64,000 bases of DNA, from assembly GCF_000374005.1 (NCBI RefSeq), contig NZ_KB893134.1, positions 166,681-230,680 of the forward strand, in the 5' to 3' direction. Below, piece by piece: positions 46,232 through 55,235 of the stretch. Origin of the DNA: Kiloniella laminariae DSM 19542. Its GTDB lineage: Bacteria > Pseudomonadota > Alphaproteobacteria > Kiloniellales > Kiloniellaceae. The notes beneath the pieces are model-generated. The model did not search any database and was not told the origin of the DNA. It saw only the letters and a program-made list of their open reading frames with translations. Position 1 is the stretch's first letter. The number at the start of each line of letters is the position of its first letter. The position numbers and the translations under genes are program-made.

Positions 46232-47606
46232 ATTTTTCACGATATTTGCGCACCACTTTCAAGGCCACGACGTTCATGGCGAGGGTGACGATGAAGAGCA
46301 GAAGGCCCAGAGCAAAGGCCGCGAGCGTTTTGGCACTGTCAAATTCCTGATCTCCGACCAGCAGGGTGACAATCTGGACTGTTACGGTTGTGACAGCTTC
46401 CAGCGGATTGGCGGTAAGATTTGCAGCAAGGCCAGCAGCCATAACCACAATCATTGTTTCGCCAATCGCCCGGCTCATGGCCAGCAATACTGCGCCTACG
46501 ATACCGGGGAGGGCGGCAGGAAGGATAACCTTGGTGATGGTTTCCGACTTTGTTGCCCCCATGGCGTAAGAAGCATCACGCAGAGACTGTGGAACTGAAT
46601 TCATGACATCATCAGACAGGGAAGAGATAAAGGGAATGATCATGATACCCATCACCATTCCGGCAGCGAGTGCGGATTCCGAGGAAACGCTGAGCCCAAA
46701 AAGCTCCCCGCTGTTGCGGAAAAAGGGGGCAACAGTGAGTGCGGCAAAAAAGCCATAAACTACGGTTGGAATCCCGGCGAGGATTTCCAACAGTGGTTTG
46801 GCAAAGGCCCGGAATTTTTTACCGGCGTATTCAGACATATAGATTGCCGACATGAGACCGACGGGAACGGCAACGATCATGGAGATAAAGGTGATCAACA
46901 TTGTTCCGGCAAAAAGAGGTACAGCACCGAAAGAACCGGAGCCACCGATCTGGTCTTCGCGTAAAGCAGTCTGGGGGCTCCAGTGCAGGCCAAAGAGAAA
47001 TTCGCTAAGCGGAACCTTGTTGAAAAACCGCAGGGTTTCAAAAATCAGGGAGAAAACAATACCGACTGTTGTCAGGATGGCGATGGTCGAACAGACCATC
47101 ATAACAATCGAGATGATTTTCTCGACCTTGTTGCGTGCCCGTAAATCAGGGTTGATGGTTTTCAGGCTGCTGAAAAGTCCGGCAAGGGAGAGGCTGATGG
47201 CTACGACGGCCATAGCGAAATAGCTGGTTTGGCGGAAGAAGATATAGCTGTCTGTTGCGGCCTGCAGGTCGCTGTTGACTTCGCGACTGATAATGCCTCC
47301 CGAAGCCAGGTTGATCACGTCATTTACATAGAGAGTGATCTGGTCAGATGTAAGGTCCTGGTTTGAAGCACTCAGCTTTGAGGAGACAATCGCTTCTGCA
47401 ATCGCCGGTTCAAAAGCCATCCATCCAGCCATAAGCAGTAAACTGGGCAGGCCACACCAAATTGCGGTGTAGAGCCCATAATAGGGCAGGCGGGAATGTA
47501 AGGGGTGGTAAGCGTGACCAGAGAGAGCAACCGCGCGGCCCTTCCCCAGAATGTATCCGAGAATGATCAGGAATATCAGCGCGAAGAAGAGAGCTAGCTG
47601 TTCCAT
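46224..47606 (-). CDS. pstC: phosphate ABC transporter permease PstC
   Basis: The 460-residue permease has several hydrophobic helices before the conserved permease domain and an extended periplasmic portion. The permease domain includes PLFAGTMLITFISMIVAVPVGLMSAIYMSEYA and the EAA-type loop DASYAMGATKSETITKVILPAALPGIVG. The long N-terminal part (about 180 residues) is typical of alphaproteobacterial PstC and exceeds the E. coli length. It lies 117 bp downstream of pstS, with a stem-loop between them, and overlaps pstA by eight bases. Confidence 0.94.
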   Translation of the reverse strand: MEQLALFFALIFLIILGYILGKGRAVALSGHAYHPLHSRLPYYGLYTAIWCGLPSLLLMAGWMAFEPAIAEAIVSSKLSASNQDLTSDQITLYVNDVINLASGGIISREVNSDLQAATDSYIFFRQTSYFAMAVVAISLSLAGLFSSLKTINPDLRARNKVEKIISIVMMVCSTIAILTTVGIVFSLIFETLRFFNKVPLSEFLFGLHWSPQTALREDQIGGSGSFGAVPLFAGTMLITFISMIVAVPVGLMSAIYMSEYAGKKFRAFAKPLLEILAGIPTVVYGFFAALTVAPFFRNSGELFGLSVSSESALAAGMVMGIMIIPFISSLSDDVMNSVPQSLRDASYAMGATKSETITKVILPAALPGIVGAVLLAMSRAIGETMIVVMAAGLAANLTANPLEAVTTVTVQIVTLLVGDQEFDSAKTLAAFALGLLLFIVTLAMNVVALKVVRKYREKYD

Positions 47607-47668
47607 ACTGTTTTTTTACCCGTCTTCATACCCGTCAGGGAAATCATAGATCCGGTTTATTCTATCAG

Positions 47669-47700
47669 AAACTGGCGGTCTGTTGCCAAGCCGCCAGTTT
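47669..47700 (-). terminator. intercistronic stem-loop between pstS and pstC
   Basis: AAACTGGCGG (47669-47678) and CCGCCAGTTT (47691-47700) pair perfectly around a 12-nt loop. On the mRNA strand it is 23 bp after the pstS stop. It is followed by TCTGATAG rather than a long T-run. Partial termination or 3' stabilisation of the pstS message would raise the binding protein relative to the permeases. Confidence 0.65.
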
Positions 47701-47723
47701 CTCAAGAATAAACTTCCGTGTGG

Positions 47724-48761
47724 TTACATGCTCAGCTGCTCAAGTCCCTGAGCGGCATTGCCGATAACTGTACGTTCTTTGGTCGGCAAGGGGATCAGGC
47801 CCTTGTCAGCCAGGTAACCTTCGTCACCCCATGCATCGTCACTTGTGAAGGCTTTCACAAACTCGGCAATACCGGGGACGGAGCCTACGTGCTCTTTCTT
47901 GACGTAGAAGTAGAGTGAACGGGAAACGCCGTAATCGCCTGATGCAATGTTGTCAAAGGTTGGTTCTGTTTTATCAACGATAGAACCCTGGATTTTGTCG
48001 GCATTCTGGTCAAGGAAACTGAAGCCGAAGATGCCGAGAGCTTTCGGGTTGGCTTCGAGTTTCTGGATGATCAGATTGTCGTTTTCACCGGCTTCGATAT
48101 AGGCGCCATCTTCACGGATGGTATGTGCAACAGCTTCAAAAGCTTTGCTGTCGCTTTTGCGCAGATCGGCAAGACTGTCAAATTTCTTCGCGCCGCCTTC
48201 CATGGCCAGCTCGACAAAGGCGTCACGGGTACCGGATGTTGGTGGGGGGCCGAGAACCTCGATTTTTGAATCCGGCAGACTTGGATCGATATCGCTCCAT
48301 TTCTGGTAGGGATTGTCGACCAGCTTGCCATCAACAGGAACCTGTTTGGCCAGAGCCATGTAAATCTGCTGCAGGCTCAATTCGAAACGATCACTTTCTT
48401 TGGAGTTCGCAAGAACAATACCGTCGAAGCCAATTTTTACTTCTGTGATGGAGACACCGTTTTTGGTGCAGTCTTCATACTCGGAAGATTTGATCCGGCG
48501 AGAAGCGTTGGTGATATCGGGATGCTCGACACCTACGCCGGCACAGAAAAGCTTCATGCCGCCGCCGGAGCCGGTGCTTTCAACGACAGGCGTTTTGAAG
48601 CCGGTTGTCTTGCCGAAATTTTCAGCAACGGTTGTTGAAAATGGAAAAACAGTAGAAGAGCCGACAATGCGGATCTGGTCGCGTGCCTGGGCCGCGCCAG
48701 CGATTGCTACCATCATGCCAGCCAGGGCTGTCGCAGTGAGAACTTTTTTGATCACGTTCAT
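47724..48761 (-). CDS. pstS: phosphate-binding protein PstS
   Basis: The 345-residue periplasmic protein has a signal peptide ending around AGAAQA, then IRIVGSSTVFPFSTTVAENFGKTT, the PstS phosphate-binding opening (SSTVFP). Later segments are VVESTGSGGGMKLFC, DITNASRRIKSSEY and GPPPTSGTRDAFVE, all contributing ligands to bound phosphate in the family. It is the first gene of the operon and has a Pho-box-like array 150 bp upstream. Length is ordinary for an alphaproteobacterial member. Confidence 0.95.
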   Translation of the reverse strand: MNVIKKVLTATALAGMMVAIAGAAQARDQIRIVGSSTVFPFSTTVAENFGKTTGFKTPVVESTGSGGGMKLFCAGVGVEHPDITNASRRIKSSEYEDCTKNGVSITEVKIGFDGIVLANSKESDRFELSLQQIYMALAKQVPVDGKLVDNPYQKWSDIDPSLPDSKIEVLGPPPTSGTRDAFVELAMEGGAKKFDSLADLRKSDSKAFEAVAHTIREDGAYIEAGENDNLIIQKLEANPKALGIFGFSFLDQNADKIQGSIVDKTEPTFDNIASGDYGVSRSLYFYVKKEHVGSVPGIAEFVKAFTSDDAWGDEGYLADKGLIPLPTKERTVIGNAAQGLEQLSM

Positions 48762-49186
48762 ATCTCCGCTTTATAGCGTTAGTATAATCTCTACTACGCA
48801 TTTTCCCGGTTTTCCGGGCTCCTCATGCAGCAACACTTTTTCGTTTTGCGAGGTTATGCGCTGTCGATCATTCGACGTGGCAAACATAACTTCCCCAGGC
48901 GATAGTTCTGTGACTCATCCGTGACACTTTTGTTACCCTGATTTTGGTGAAAAGGGGCTGTTCAGGCAAGAGAAATAAATCATAAACTATTGATGTATAA
49001 TGATATCTATAAGAATCAAAAGTTCAGTGGACAAGAAAACATTTGCTGGAGAGCATATGAAGCTTTTGTGAAATTGACCAGATGTTGTCTTTTCCTTAAG
49101 GAAGAATTCATCCTTAGAGCCAGTCTTGTAAACAAGAGGAAGAGCGTAGGGGAGGCCTTTTGTATCTCACGCAGATCAGCGAGATA
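48762..49186. other. 425-bp region between phoR and pstS
   Basis: The segment nearest pstS is its leader and promoter region with the Pho-box-like array at 48911-48939. The rest (about 48940-49186) is AT-rich. It has an open frame on the plus strand that runs into phoR antisense; I do not regard it as a gene. No phoR terminator is obvious. Confidence 0.5.
48911..48939 (-). promoter_or_regulatory. Pho-box-like array upstream of pstS
   Basis: Read on the minus strand, three heptamers occur at exact 11-bp intervals: GGGTAAC, GTGTCAC and GAGTCAC, with spacers AAAA and GGAT. Each pair forms an 18-bp element resembling CTGTCAT-N4-CTGTCAT. The first pair matches 12 of 18 positions. Location and periodicity suit PhoB binding. 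The distance to the pstS ATG is about 150 bp. Confidence 0.6.
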
Positions 49187-50650
49187 TCAGGCGAGGTTTG
49201 AGCTTTCCCACGCGGGCAGGTTCATCTCGCTCATGGCGGCTTTGGGCAGATAGACTGTAAAGGTTGATCCACGGCCAACTTCGCTGTCGATGGTGAGCAC
49301 CCCCCGATGTCGATTGACGATATGTTTAACGATCGCCAGTCCCAAGCCTGTTCCGCCCAGTTCGCGCGAGCGTGCGGCATCGACCCTGTAGAAGCGCTCG
49401 GTCAGGCGGGGGATGTGTTCGCGGGGTATTCCATCACCCTGATCGATGATCGCAATGGCGACAGAAGGGCGGCCCAATCTGCGCATACCCTGACTTCCGG
49501 GCCCGTAGGCTTTGCCGCGGATGGTAACGGTTGTACCTTTATGTCCGTATTTGACGGCATTCTCGAGGAGGTTCTGGAACAGCTGGGTCAGGGCTTCGGC
49601 GTCGCCAAGAACCGGGATGCTGTTCTCCAGATCGGGACTGAGATCTTTTCTTATGGTGATCTGCTTGTTTTCAATCTGGGTATGCAGACCTTCGGTAATC
49701 TTAGTAATAATATTATTCAGGTCGGTAATCCCGGTAGGAGGGGTATGTTCCAGCAGTTCAATGCGCGAGAGCGACAACAGATCAGACACCAGATGGGACA
49801 TGCGTTCGGATTGATCCTGCATGATGTTGAGAAATCTTTGTTGGGCTTCGGGATCATCTTTTGCAGGACCTTTCAGGGTTTCAATAAAACCCATAAGACT
49901 GGCGAGCGGTGTTTTGAGTTCGTGACTGGCATTGGCGATAAAATCACCGCGCATCTGGTCAACCTTTTTGGCCGCGGTCTGATCGTGCAGACTGACAATC
50001 ACGCGGGTTCCGTCCCAGGTCTGTTCGTTCATACGGGCGATACGGGCCAGCATATAACGCTCCACACGTCCGTGGATTTTGAATTCGACAAAACGCGAGA
50101 TATTTTCACTGCTGTTTTCGACGCTATCGACGGCACTGAGAATACCGGGATTGCGCAGAATAGTCGAGAGTTCCCGCCCGGTAATGTTGTCACCAAAGAT
50201 GGCCTGGGCCGCTGGATTTCCCCTGATAATCTGCCGTTTTTTTCCAAGCATGATCAGGGGATCTGGCAGAGAGGAAAGAATGGCTTCGTTGCCCTCTGTC
50301 ACGGCTTCGAGTTGACGTCTGTATTGCTGGCGTTCCTGGGCCATGCGCGAGAGCGAGAGATTCAGTTCGGGATAGAGGAAACTTCCGGCTGCGGAGGGGA
50401 TGCCTGGAAGGGGGTCTTTGCCCTTGAGCTGTCGAAGAGCGGTTATGTACTCTTTGAGTTTTTCGACGTGGGAATAGTGGCTGCTGAGAATATAACCTGT
50501 GCCAAGCAGGATGATGACACCCGCAGCCAGAGCGGCCTGCCACACGATAAGGTGCAGGATGACCAGCAGAAATAACACGGCGATTCCGGGGGAGGTCAGA
50601 ATCAGCGACGACGTAAAAAGTCTGCTGTATTTTTCCTGTCGTTGTGGCAT
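49187..50650 (-). CDS. phoR: phosphate regulon sensor histidine kinase PhoR
   Basis: The 487-residue kinase has two hydrophobic helices at about 15-55 and no large periplasmic domain, as in PhoR. A PAS domain follows (ILSSLPDPLIMLGKKRQIIRGNPAAQAIFG). The HisKA box is DFIANASHELKTPLASLMGF with the phospho-His, and the ATPase domain has QNLLENAVKYG, DQGDGIPREHIPRLTERFYR and GGTGLGLAIVKHIV. It phosphorylates PhoB. It is transcribed separately upstream of the pst operon and has its own Pho box at 50722-50739, so the sensor is probably autoregulated. Confidence 0.94.
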   Translation of the reverse strand: MPQRQEKYSRLFTSSLILTSPGIAVLFLLVILHLIVWQAALAAGVIILLGTGYILSSHYSHVEKLKEYITALRQLKGKDPLPGIPSAAGSFLYPELNLSLSRMAQERQQYRRQLEAVTEGNEAILSSLPDPLIMLGKKRQIIRGNPAAQAIFGDNITGRELSTILRNPGILSAVDSVENSSENISRFVEFKIHGRVERYMLARIARMNEQTWDGTRVIVSLHDQTAAKKVDQMRGDFIANASHELKTPLASLMGFIETLKGPAKDDPEAQQRFLNIMQDQSERMSHLVSDLLSLSRIELLEHTPPTGITDLNNIITKITEGLHTQIENKQITIRKDLSPDLENSIPVLGDAEALTQLFQNLLENAVKYGHKGTTVTIRGKAYGPGSQGMRRLGRPSVAIAIIDQGDGIPREHIPRLTERFYRVDAARSRELGGTGLGLAIVKHIVNRHRGVLTIDSEVGRGSTFTVYLPKAAMSEMNLPAWESSNLA

Positions 50651-50721
50651 GGCGACCCATATTTTTCAGGTGTTGCTGGAGCAGTGATTCCCCGATGATG
50701 CCCTATACTTAACCTGCCTTC

Positions 50722-50739
50722 ATGACAGTTTGAAGACGG
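50722..50739 (-). promoter_or_regulatory. Pho box upstream of phoR
   Basis: On the minus strand CCGTCTTCAAACTGTCAT matches the PhoB consensus CTGTCAT-AAAA-CTGTCAT at 15 of 18 positions. A TATAGG-like -10 follows at a suitable distance (about 50702-50707). It lies about 70 bp before the phoR ATG. Confidence 0.65.
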
Positions 50740-50760
50740 TTTTAAAATTTATTATATTTC

Positions 50761-50792
50761 AATGGCTTCCGGAATTAAACCCGGAAGCCATT
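50761..50792 (-). terminator. hairpin after maeB
   Basis: AATGGCTTCCGG (50761-50772) and CCGGAAGCCATT (50781-50792) form a perfect 12-bp stem with an 8-nt loop. It lies 41 bp after the maeB stop. The downstream flank on the minus strand is AT-rich but lacks an uninterrupted T-run, so termination is likely but not certain. Confidence 0.7.
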
Positions 50793-50833
50793 GTCATGAT
50801 CGCGCGTCGTATTACAGAAATGTTAAATCTGTT

Positions 50834-53125
50834 CTAGAGAAAGGGTTCGTCCATTTCGTTTGTAGAGGCCTCGTAGGCACCCAGTGCGGCCATTGTTACC
50901 AGATCTGTAACGGTGGCGCCCATCGGGACAATCTGTACAGGTTTTTCAAGGCCCACCAGAATGGGGCCGATCACCGCCGTGCCTCCGCCTGCTTTCTGGA
51001 TCAGCTTGGTGGTGATGTTGGCTGAATGCAGGGCTGGCATGATGAGAATATTCGCCGGACCTGTCAGGCGGGAGAAGGGGAACAGCCTTTTTTGCAGATC
51101 AAAATCCAGGGCCAGGTTCGCTTGCATCTCGCCTTCGTATTCAAAACTCACGTTCATGGTATCAAGCACGGAAACAGCCCGTCTGATCCGGGTTGTGGTA
51201 TCCCGGGTCGGATTGCCAAAATTGGAGAAACTCAGAAAAGCGACGCGGGGCTCATAGCCCATGGACTGAACATGGGAGGCTGCCTGTACCGCGATGTCCG
51301 CCAGCTGTTCCGAGGTTGGAACTTCGTTGACAGAGGTGTCGGCGACAAAAATAGCCCGTCCGTCAATGATCATCATCGACATGCCCATGGCGCGCTTGCC
51401 GGGCTTGCAGTTGATGGCCTGCATTGCGTCTTCCAGCGAGACGGCAAAACTTCGGGTCAGCCCCGTGACCATGGCATCGGCGACACCATGGGTCAGCAGA
51501 CAGGCAGCGAAGATGTTCCGGTTCTGGTTAACCATGCGCTGGCAATCGCGATAGAGCATTCCCCGACGCTGCATACGTTCATAGACATAGTCGGTATAGC
51601 GCTCGCGCTGTTCGGAATTTGTCGCGTTGTGGATCTCGATAAAGTCACCATTGATACCGAGGTTTTTCATGGTGCTCTTGATCAGTTTCTCCCGGCCGAC
51701 CAGCAGAGGCATTCCGTATCCTGCGTTGTAAAAGGATACCGCTGCGCGAATAGCGGACTCTTCCTCACCCTCGGCAAAAACAACGCGTTTTGGATGGCTT
51801 TTGACCTTTTGGGCAATCCGCATGAAAGTTGTGGCAGCTGGGTCAAGGCGGGCAGAAAGTTCTCTTTCGTAAGCCTCGAAGTCTTCGATATCCTTGCGGG
51901 AAACACCGCTGTCCATCGCCGCCTTGGCAACCGCGCAGGGAATCACAGTGATCAGGCGCGGATCAAAGGGGGCGGGAATGATATAGTCGCGACCATAGCG
52001 CATCTGGCGGCCGGCATAGGCTTTGCCAACCTCGTCGGGAACATCTTCCCGGGCCAACTCTGCCAGGGCCATGGCAGCAGCAACCTTCATGCTCATGTTG
52101 ATGCTGGAAGCCCGCACATCAAGAGCACCACGGAAAATATAGGGGAAGCCCAGGACATTGTTGACCTGGTTGGGGTAGTCCGAGCGTCCGGTTGCGACGA
52201 TGGCGTCGTCCCGTACGGTCGCAACGTCTTCCGGCGTAATTTCGGGGTCCGGGTTGGCCATGGCAAAGATAATCGGATTGGGGGCCATGCTCTTGACCAT
52301 ATCGGCTGTCAGTGCGCCTTTGATCGAAAGACCAAAAACCACATCGGCATTTTTCATCGCGTCTTCGAGGCTGCGGTCATCGGTTGGTACGGCGTGGGCG
52401 GATTTCCACTGGTTCATACCATCCTGTCTGCCCTGATAGATAACACCGCGGGTGTCGCAAAGCAGAATGTTCTCATGGGGAACACCAAGCGCTTTTACCA
52501 GTTCGGTACAGGCGATCCCGGCGGAACCGGCGCCGTTGACCACCATCTTGATTTTCTTGATGTCTTTCCCCGTCAGGTCGAGCGCATTGATCAGGCCAGC
52601 GGCGGCGATGATTGCGGTGCCGTGCTGGTCGTCGTGGAAAACGGGGATGTCGAGCAGTTCCTGAAGGCGCTGTTCAATAATAAAGCACTCGGGTGCCTTG
52701 ATGTCTTCAAGATTGATGCCGCCGAATGTCTTGCCGAGGAAGCGCACACAGTTGACAAATTCGTCCACATTTTCCGTATCGACTTCAAGATCGATCCCGT
52801 CCACATCGGCGAAGCGCTTGAAAAGAACGGCCTTCCCCTCCATCACAGGCTTGGAACCCAGTGCCCCAAGGTTTCCCAGTCCCAAAACCGCGGTGCCATT
52901 GGAGATGACTGCAACGAGGTTGCCTTTGGCAGTGTAGTCGTAAGCGGCGGCAGGGTCTTCTGCAATCCTGAGACAAGGGACAGCCACGCCGGGGGAATAG
53001 GCCAGAGCGAGATCTCGTTGGGTTGTCAGGGGTTTTGTGGCTCGTATTTCCAGTTTACCCGGTCGGCCTGAGGAATGAAGTTCCAGCGCTTCTGCGTCGG
53101 TAATCCGGGAATTGTGCTTGGGCAC
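50834..53125 (-). CDS. maeB: NADP-dependent malic enzyme with phosphotransacetylase-like domain (MaeB)
   Basis: The 763-residue two-domain protein converts malate to pyruvate and CO2 with reduction of NADP. The N-terminal malic domain has RDLALAYSPGVAVPCL, FHDDQHGTAIIAAAGLINAL, and the nucleotide-binding VNGAGSAGIACTELVKALG. From about residue 440 there is a phosphotransacetylase-like domain, which in such enzymes is regulatory rather than catalytic. Length fits bacterial MaeB. ATG 53125 has GGAG nine bases upstream. It stands alone. Confidence 0.95.
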   Translation of the reverse strand: MPKHNSRITDAEALELHSSGRPGKLEIRATKPLTTQRDLALAYSPGVAVPCLRIAEDPAAAYDYTAKGNLVAVISNGTAVLGLGNLGALGSKPVMEGKAVLFKRFADVDGIDLEVDTENVDEFVNCVRFLGKTFGGINLEDIKAPECFIIEQRLQELLDIPVFHDDQHGTAIIAAAGLINALDLTGKDIKKIKMVVNGAGSAGIACTELVKALGVPHENILLCDTRGVIYQGRQDGMNQWKSAHAVPTDDRSLEDAMKNADVVFGLSIKGALTADMVKSMAPNPIIFAMANPDPEITPEDVATVRDDAIVATGRSDYPNQVNNVLGFPYIFRGALDVRASSINMSMKVAAAMALAELAREDVPDEVGKAYAGRQMRYGRDYIIPAPFDPRLITVIPCAVAKAAMDSGVSRKDIEDFEAYERELSARLDPAATTFMRIAQKVKSHPKRVVFAEGEEESAIRAAVSFYNAGYGMPLLVGREKLIKSTMKNLGINGDFIEIHNATNSEQRERYTDYVYERMQRRGMLYRDCQRMVNQNRNIFAACLLTHGVADAMVTGLTRSFAVSLEDAMQAINCKPGKRAMGMSMMIIDGRAIFVADTSVNEVPTSEQLADIAVQAASHVQSMGYEPRVAFLSFSNFGNPTRDTTTRIRRAVSVLDTMNVSFEYEGEMQANLALDFDLQKRLFPFSRLTGPANILIMPALHSANITTKLIQKAGGGTAVIGPILVGLEKPVQIVPMGATVTDLVTMAALGAYEASTNEMDEPFL

Positions 53126-53706
53126 GGGTAGGTCTCCGCTTTTTTATATCTGAGGGTCGGTGTCTTAGGGTTAAGGTCTGGTATGCTGAACCTTTTGGCG
53201 GTTCTTGGCAGTATATTGCATTGCGACAAAGTTCTTGGGAAGGGAAATTGTACAATAATGTCGGAAAGCGCGTTGAATGAACTAATATTATTAGTCAATA
53301 CATCTGTTCAACTCTTCGTTCCGTTCTCCGAGTAGTTCTCCGGGCAGTTCTCAGGGCAGTTCTCCGGGCAACCTGTCGGTTAAAGGATAACTAAGGAGCG
53401 TTTGTTGGCAGTTTTAATGCTCTGTTCCTGAGATATTGCACGCTCCAGAAAGCAGCGTTTTGTTGTAGAGAATAATTATATCCCTGAGCTCCTTCAGGAA
53501 TATTCACTCCCAGATCGCAGTTGCATCAGGAGATAATTTACAAATCTTCAACCGTCATTTCCTCTGAAACATGCATAATTATTATCAGTTTCTTTGTTTT
53601 TTCCGATGCAATATACCCAGAGCTGACGCATTATGACTTAAGTCTTGATGACATATCTAACCTATTTTCAGAGACAGATCGGTTCGTTCATCCGTGAAAT
53701 ATACAT
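53126..53706. other. 581-bp intergenic region between maeB and a histidine kinase gene
   Basis: This is the divergent promoter region of maeB and the kinase. It contains the palindrome ACTAATATTATTAGT (53281-53295), followed by a short tandem repeat block (53322-53369), then AT-rich sequence. I see no gene, RNA or clear promoter pair. Confidence 0.45.
53322..53369. repeat. 12-bp tandem repeat block
   Basis: AGTTCTCCGGGC (53334-53345), AGTTCTCAGGGC (53346-53357) and AGTTCTCCGGGC (53358-53369) follow a degenerate copy CGTTCTCCGAGT (53322-53333). It is non-coding. It could be a slippage array or a clustered protein-binding site. Confidence 0.75.
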
Positions 53707-55134
53707 ATGCTGAAACCCGTTAAGACCATTAACGCCAAGGTGTTGTTTCTGATTGTGCCTGCCGTCTTACTGGTTTCGCTATTTCAGAACATGGTGGACA
53801 GTTATCTTGATTATCAGGATGATCAGGAGATGATTGCCACCCAGTGGCAAAATCTGGCGACGACACAGGCCAATGTGGTTTCGGGATATCTCTGGAATTT
53901 CGATATTGAAGCGATCCAGTCTCATCTTGATAGTCTGGTTGAGTTCAACGAGGTTTATAGCGCGGAAGTTTACGACGAAAAGCAGAGCCTGGTTTCTGGC
54001 TCGGGCGAGATTGAGGTCGATGGTCCGGCTTACAGAGTTATCACTCTGGACATCATCTACAAGGACCCTTTTGTCAATCGGAAGATCGGGCAGTTTGTTC
54101 TGGTAATTGCCCATACGGATATTCCAACTCTGCTGCTGAACAATCTTTTGCAGGAGCTTCCCGAGACTATTCTTATGGTCCTGGCTCTGACCGGGATTAT
54201 TGTTCTTGCGAATCACAAATTTGTTTTCAAGCCACTGCGAGAGTTGAATCAGGGTTTTTCGACTTTTGATCAACAGCTTCTCCGGCACAAGATACCGATT
54301 AGCTCAGAAGACGAGGTAGGAGAGTTGATTGATGGCTATAACCGGATGATTGAAAAGCTGGAACAACACGAAAAACAGCAGTTACTCTATGTCCAGGGGC
54401 TGGAGGCAGCCAACCGGGCCAAAACTGATTTTCTGGCAAACATGAGCCACGAGTTAAGGACGCCTCTCAACGCGATTATCGGCTTCTCCGAGATGATCAA
54501 ATTTGAGATGCTTGGAAAGCTGGATGAACCAAAATATCGTGATTATGCCGAAGATATCTACAGCAGTGGTACTTTGCTGCTGGAAATTATCAACGATATC
54601 CTTGACATGTCCAAGATCGAGGCCGGAGAAGTCCACCTTAACGAAGAGATTATTGATCTGCGAGAAGTGGTTCAATCCTGTTATCGCATGATTAACGGTC
54701 GCGCTGAACGCAACAAGATTTCAATCGGGACGAAATTCCAGCCAGACTGCCCTTATCTCTATTGCGACAATACCCGTGTGCGACAGGTGCTGCTAAACCT
54801 CTTGAGCAATGCAGTCAAATTTACCCCTCCTGGAGGAAAAATTACGATTGAGGTCGGTGTCTCGGCTCAGCAACAGCTGGAAATCGTGGTCGCAGATAAC
54901 GGCATTGGTATTCCCGAAGAAAAAATTGCTGAAGTTCTCAAGCCTTTTATACAGGTAGACAGCCACCTGACCCGTCAGCATGAAGGAACCGGTCTTGGAT
55001 TGCCTCTGTCGAAAACGCTTATGGAGCTCCATGGCGGCAGCCTGCGGCTTGAAAGCAAGCTGGATAAGGGAACCAGGGTGATTATGGTTTTTCCAACGGA
55101 ACGGATCAGAGAATCTGTGTCTCTGGCAAGATAA
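53707..55134 (+). CDS. sensor histidine kinase
   Basis: The 475-residue kinase has a membrane helix at about 10-27 and a periplasmic sensor of about 120 residues including YLWNFDIEAIQSHLDSLVE. A second helix lies near 153-172, followed by a HAMP segment, the HisKA box DFLANMSHELRTPLNAIIGFSEM and an ATPase domain with LLNLLSNAVKFTPPGG, DNGIGIPEEKI and GTGLGLPLSKTLMELHGG. It lacks a receiver domain and no response regulator gene is adjacent, so its partner lies elsewhere. The YLWNFD sensor pattern recurs in other orphan kinases. The signal is unknown. Confidence 0.92.
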   Translation: MLKPVKTINAKVLFLIVPAVLLVSLFQNMVDSYLDYQDDQEMIATQWQNLATTQANVVSGYLWNFDIEAIQSHLDSLVEFNEVYSAEVYDEKQSLVSGSGEIEVDGPAYRVITLDIIYKDPFVNRKIGQFVLVIAHTDIPTLLLNNLLQELPETILMVLALTGIIVLANHKFVFKPLRELNQGFSTFDQQLLRHKIPISSEDEVGELIDGYNRMIEKLEQHEKQQLLYVQGLEAANRAKTDFLANMSHELRTPLNAIIGFSEMIKFEMLGKLDEPKYRDYAEDIYSSGTLLLEIINDILDMSKIEAGEVHLNEEIIDLREVVQSCYRMINGRAERNKISIGTKFQPDCPYLYCDNTRVRQVLLNLLSNAVKFTPPGGKITIEVGVSAQQQLEIVVADNGIGIPEEKIAEVLKPFIQVDSHLTRQHEGTGLGLPLSKTLMELHGGSLRLESKLDKGTRVIMVFPTERIRESVSLAR

Positions 55135-55235
55135 CGGGGCGTAACCGGTTCCCTGTTTCATAGACTTTGCTCAACCAGATGACTGTGCTAACTTCCAGCA
55201 CCAGTTTTCCTATAGTTTTAGAGTTGATTTATTTT

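Noticed and set aside
48990..49253. 87-codon plus-strand frame between pstS and phoR
   Set aside because: It overlaps the 3' end of phoR antisense, has no ribosome-binding site and encodes no recognisable motif.
49307..50575. Open frame antisense to phoR
   Set aside because: Shadow frame within a clear histidine kinase gene.
51026..53071. 681-codon open frame antisense to maeB
   Set aside because: Shadow of the malic enzyme gene; composition and lack of motifs do not support a protein.
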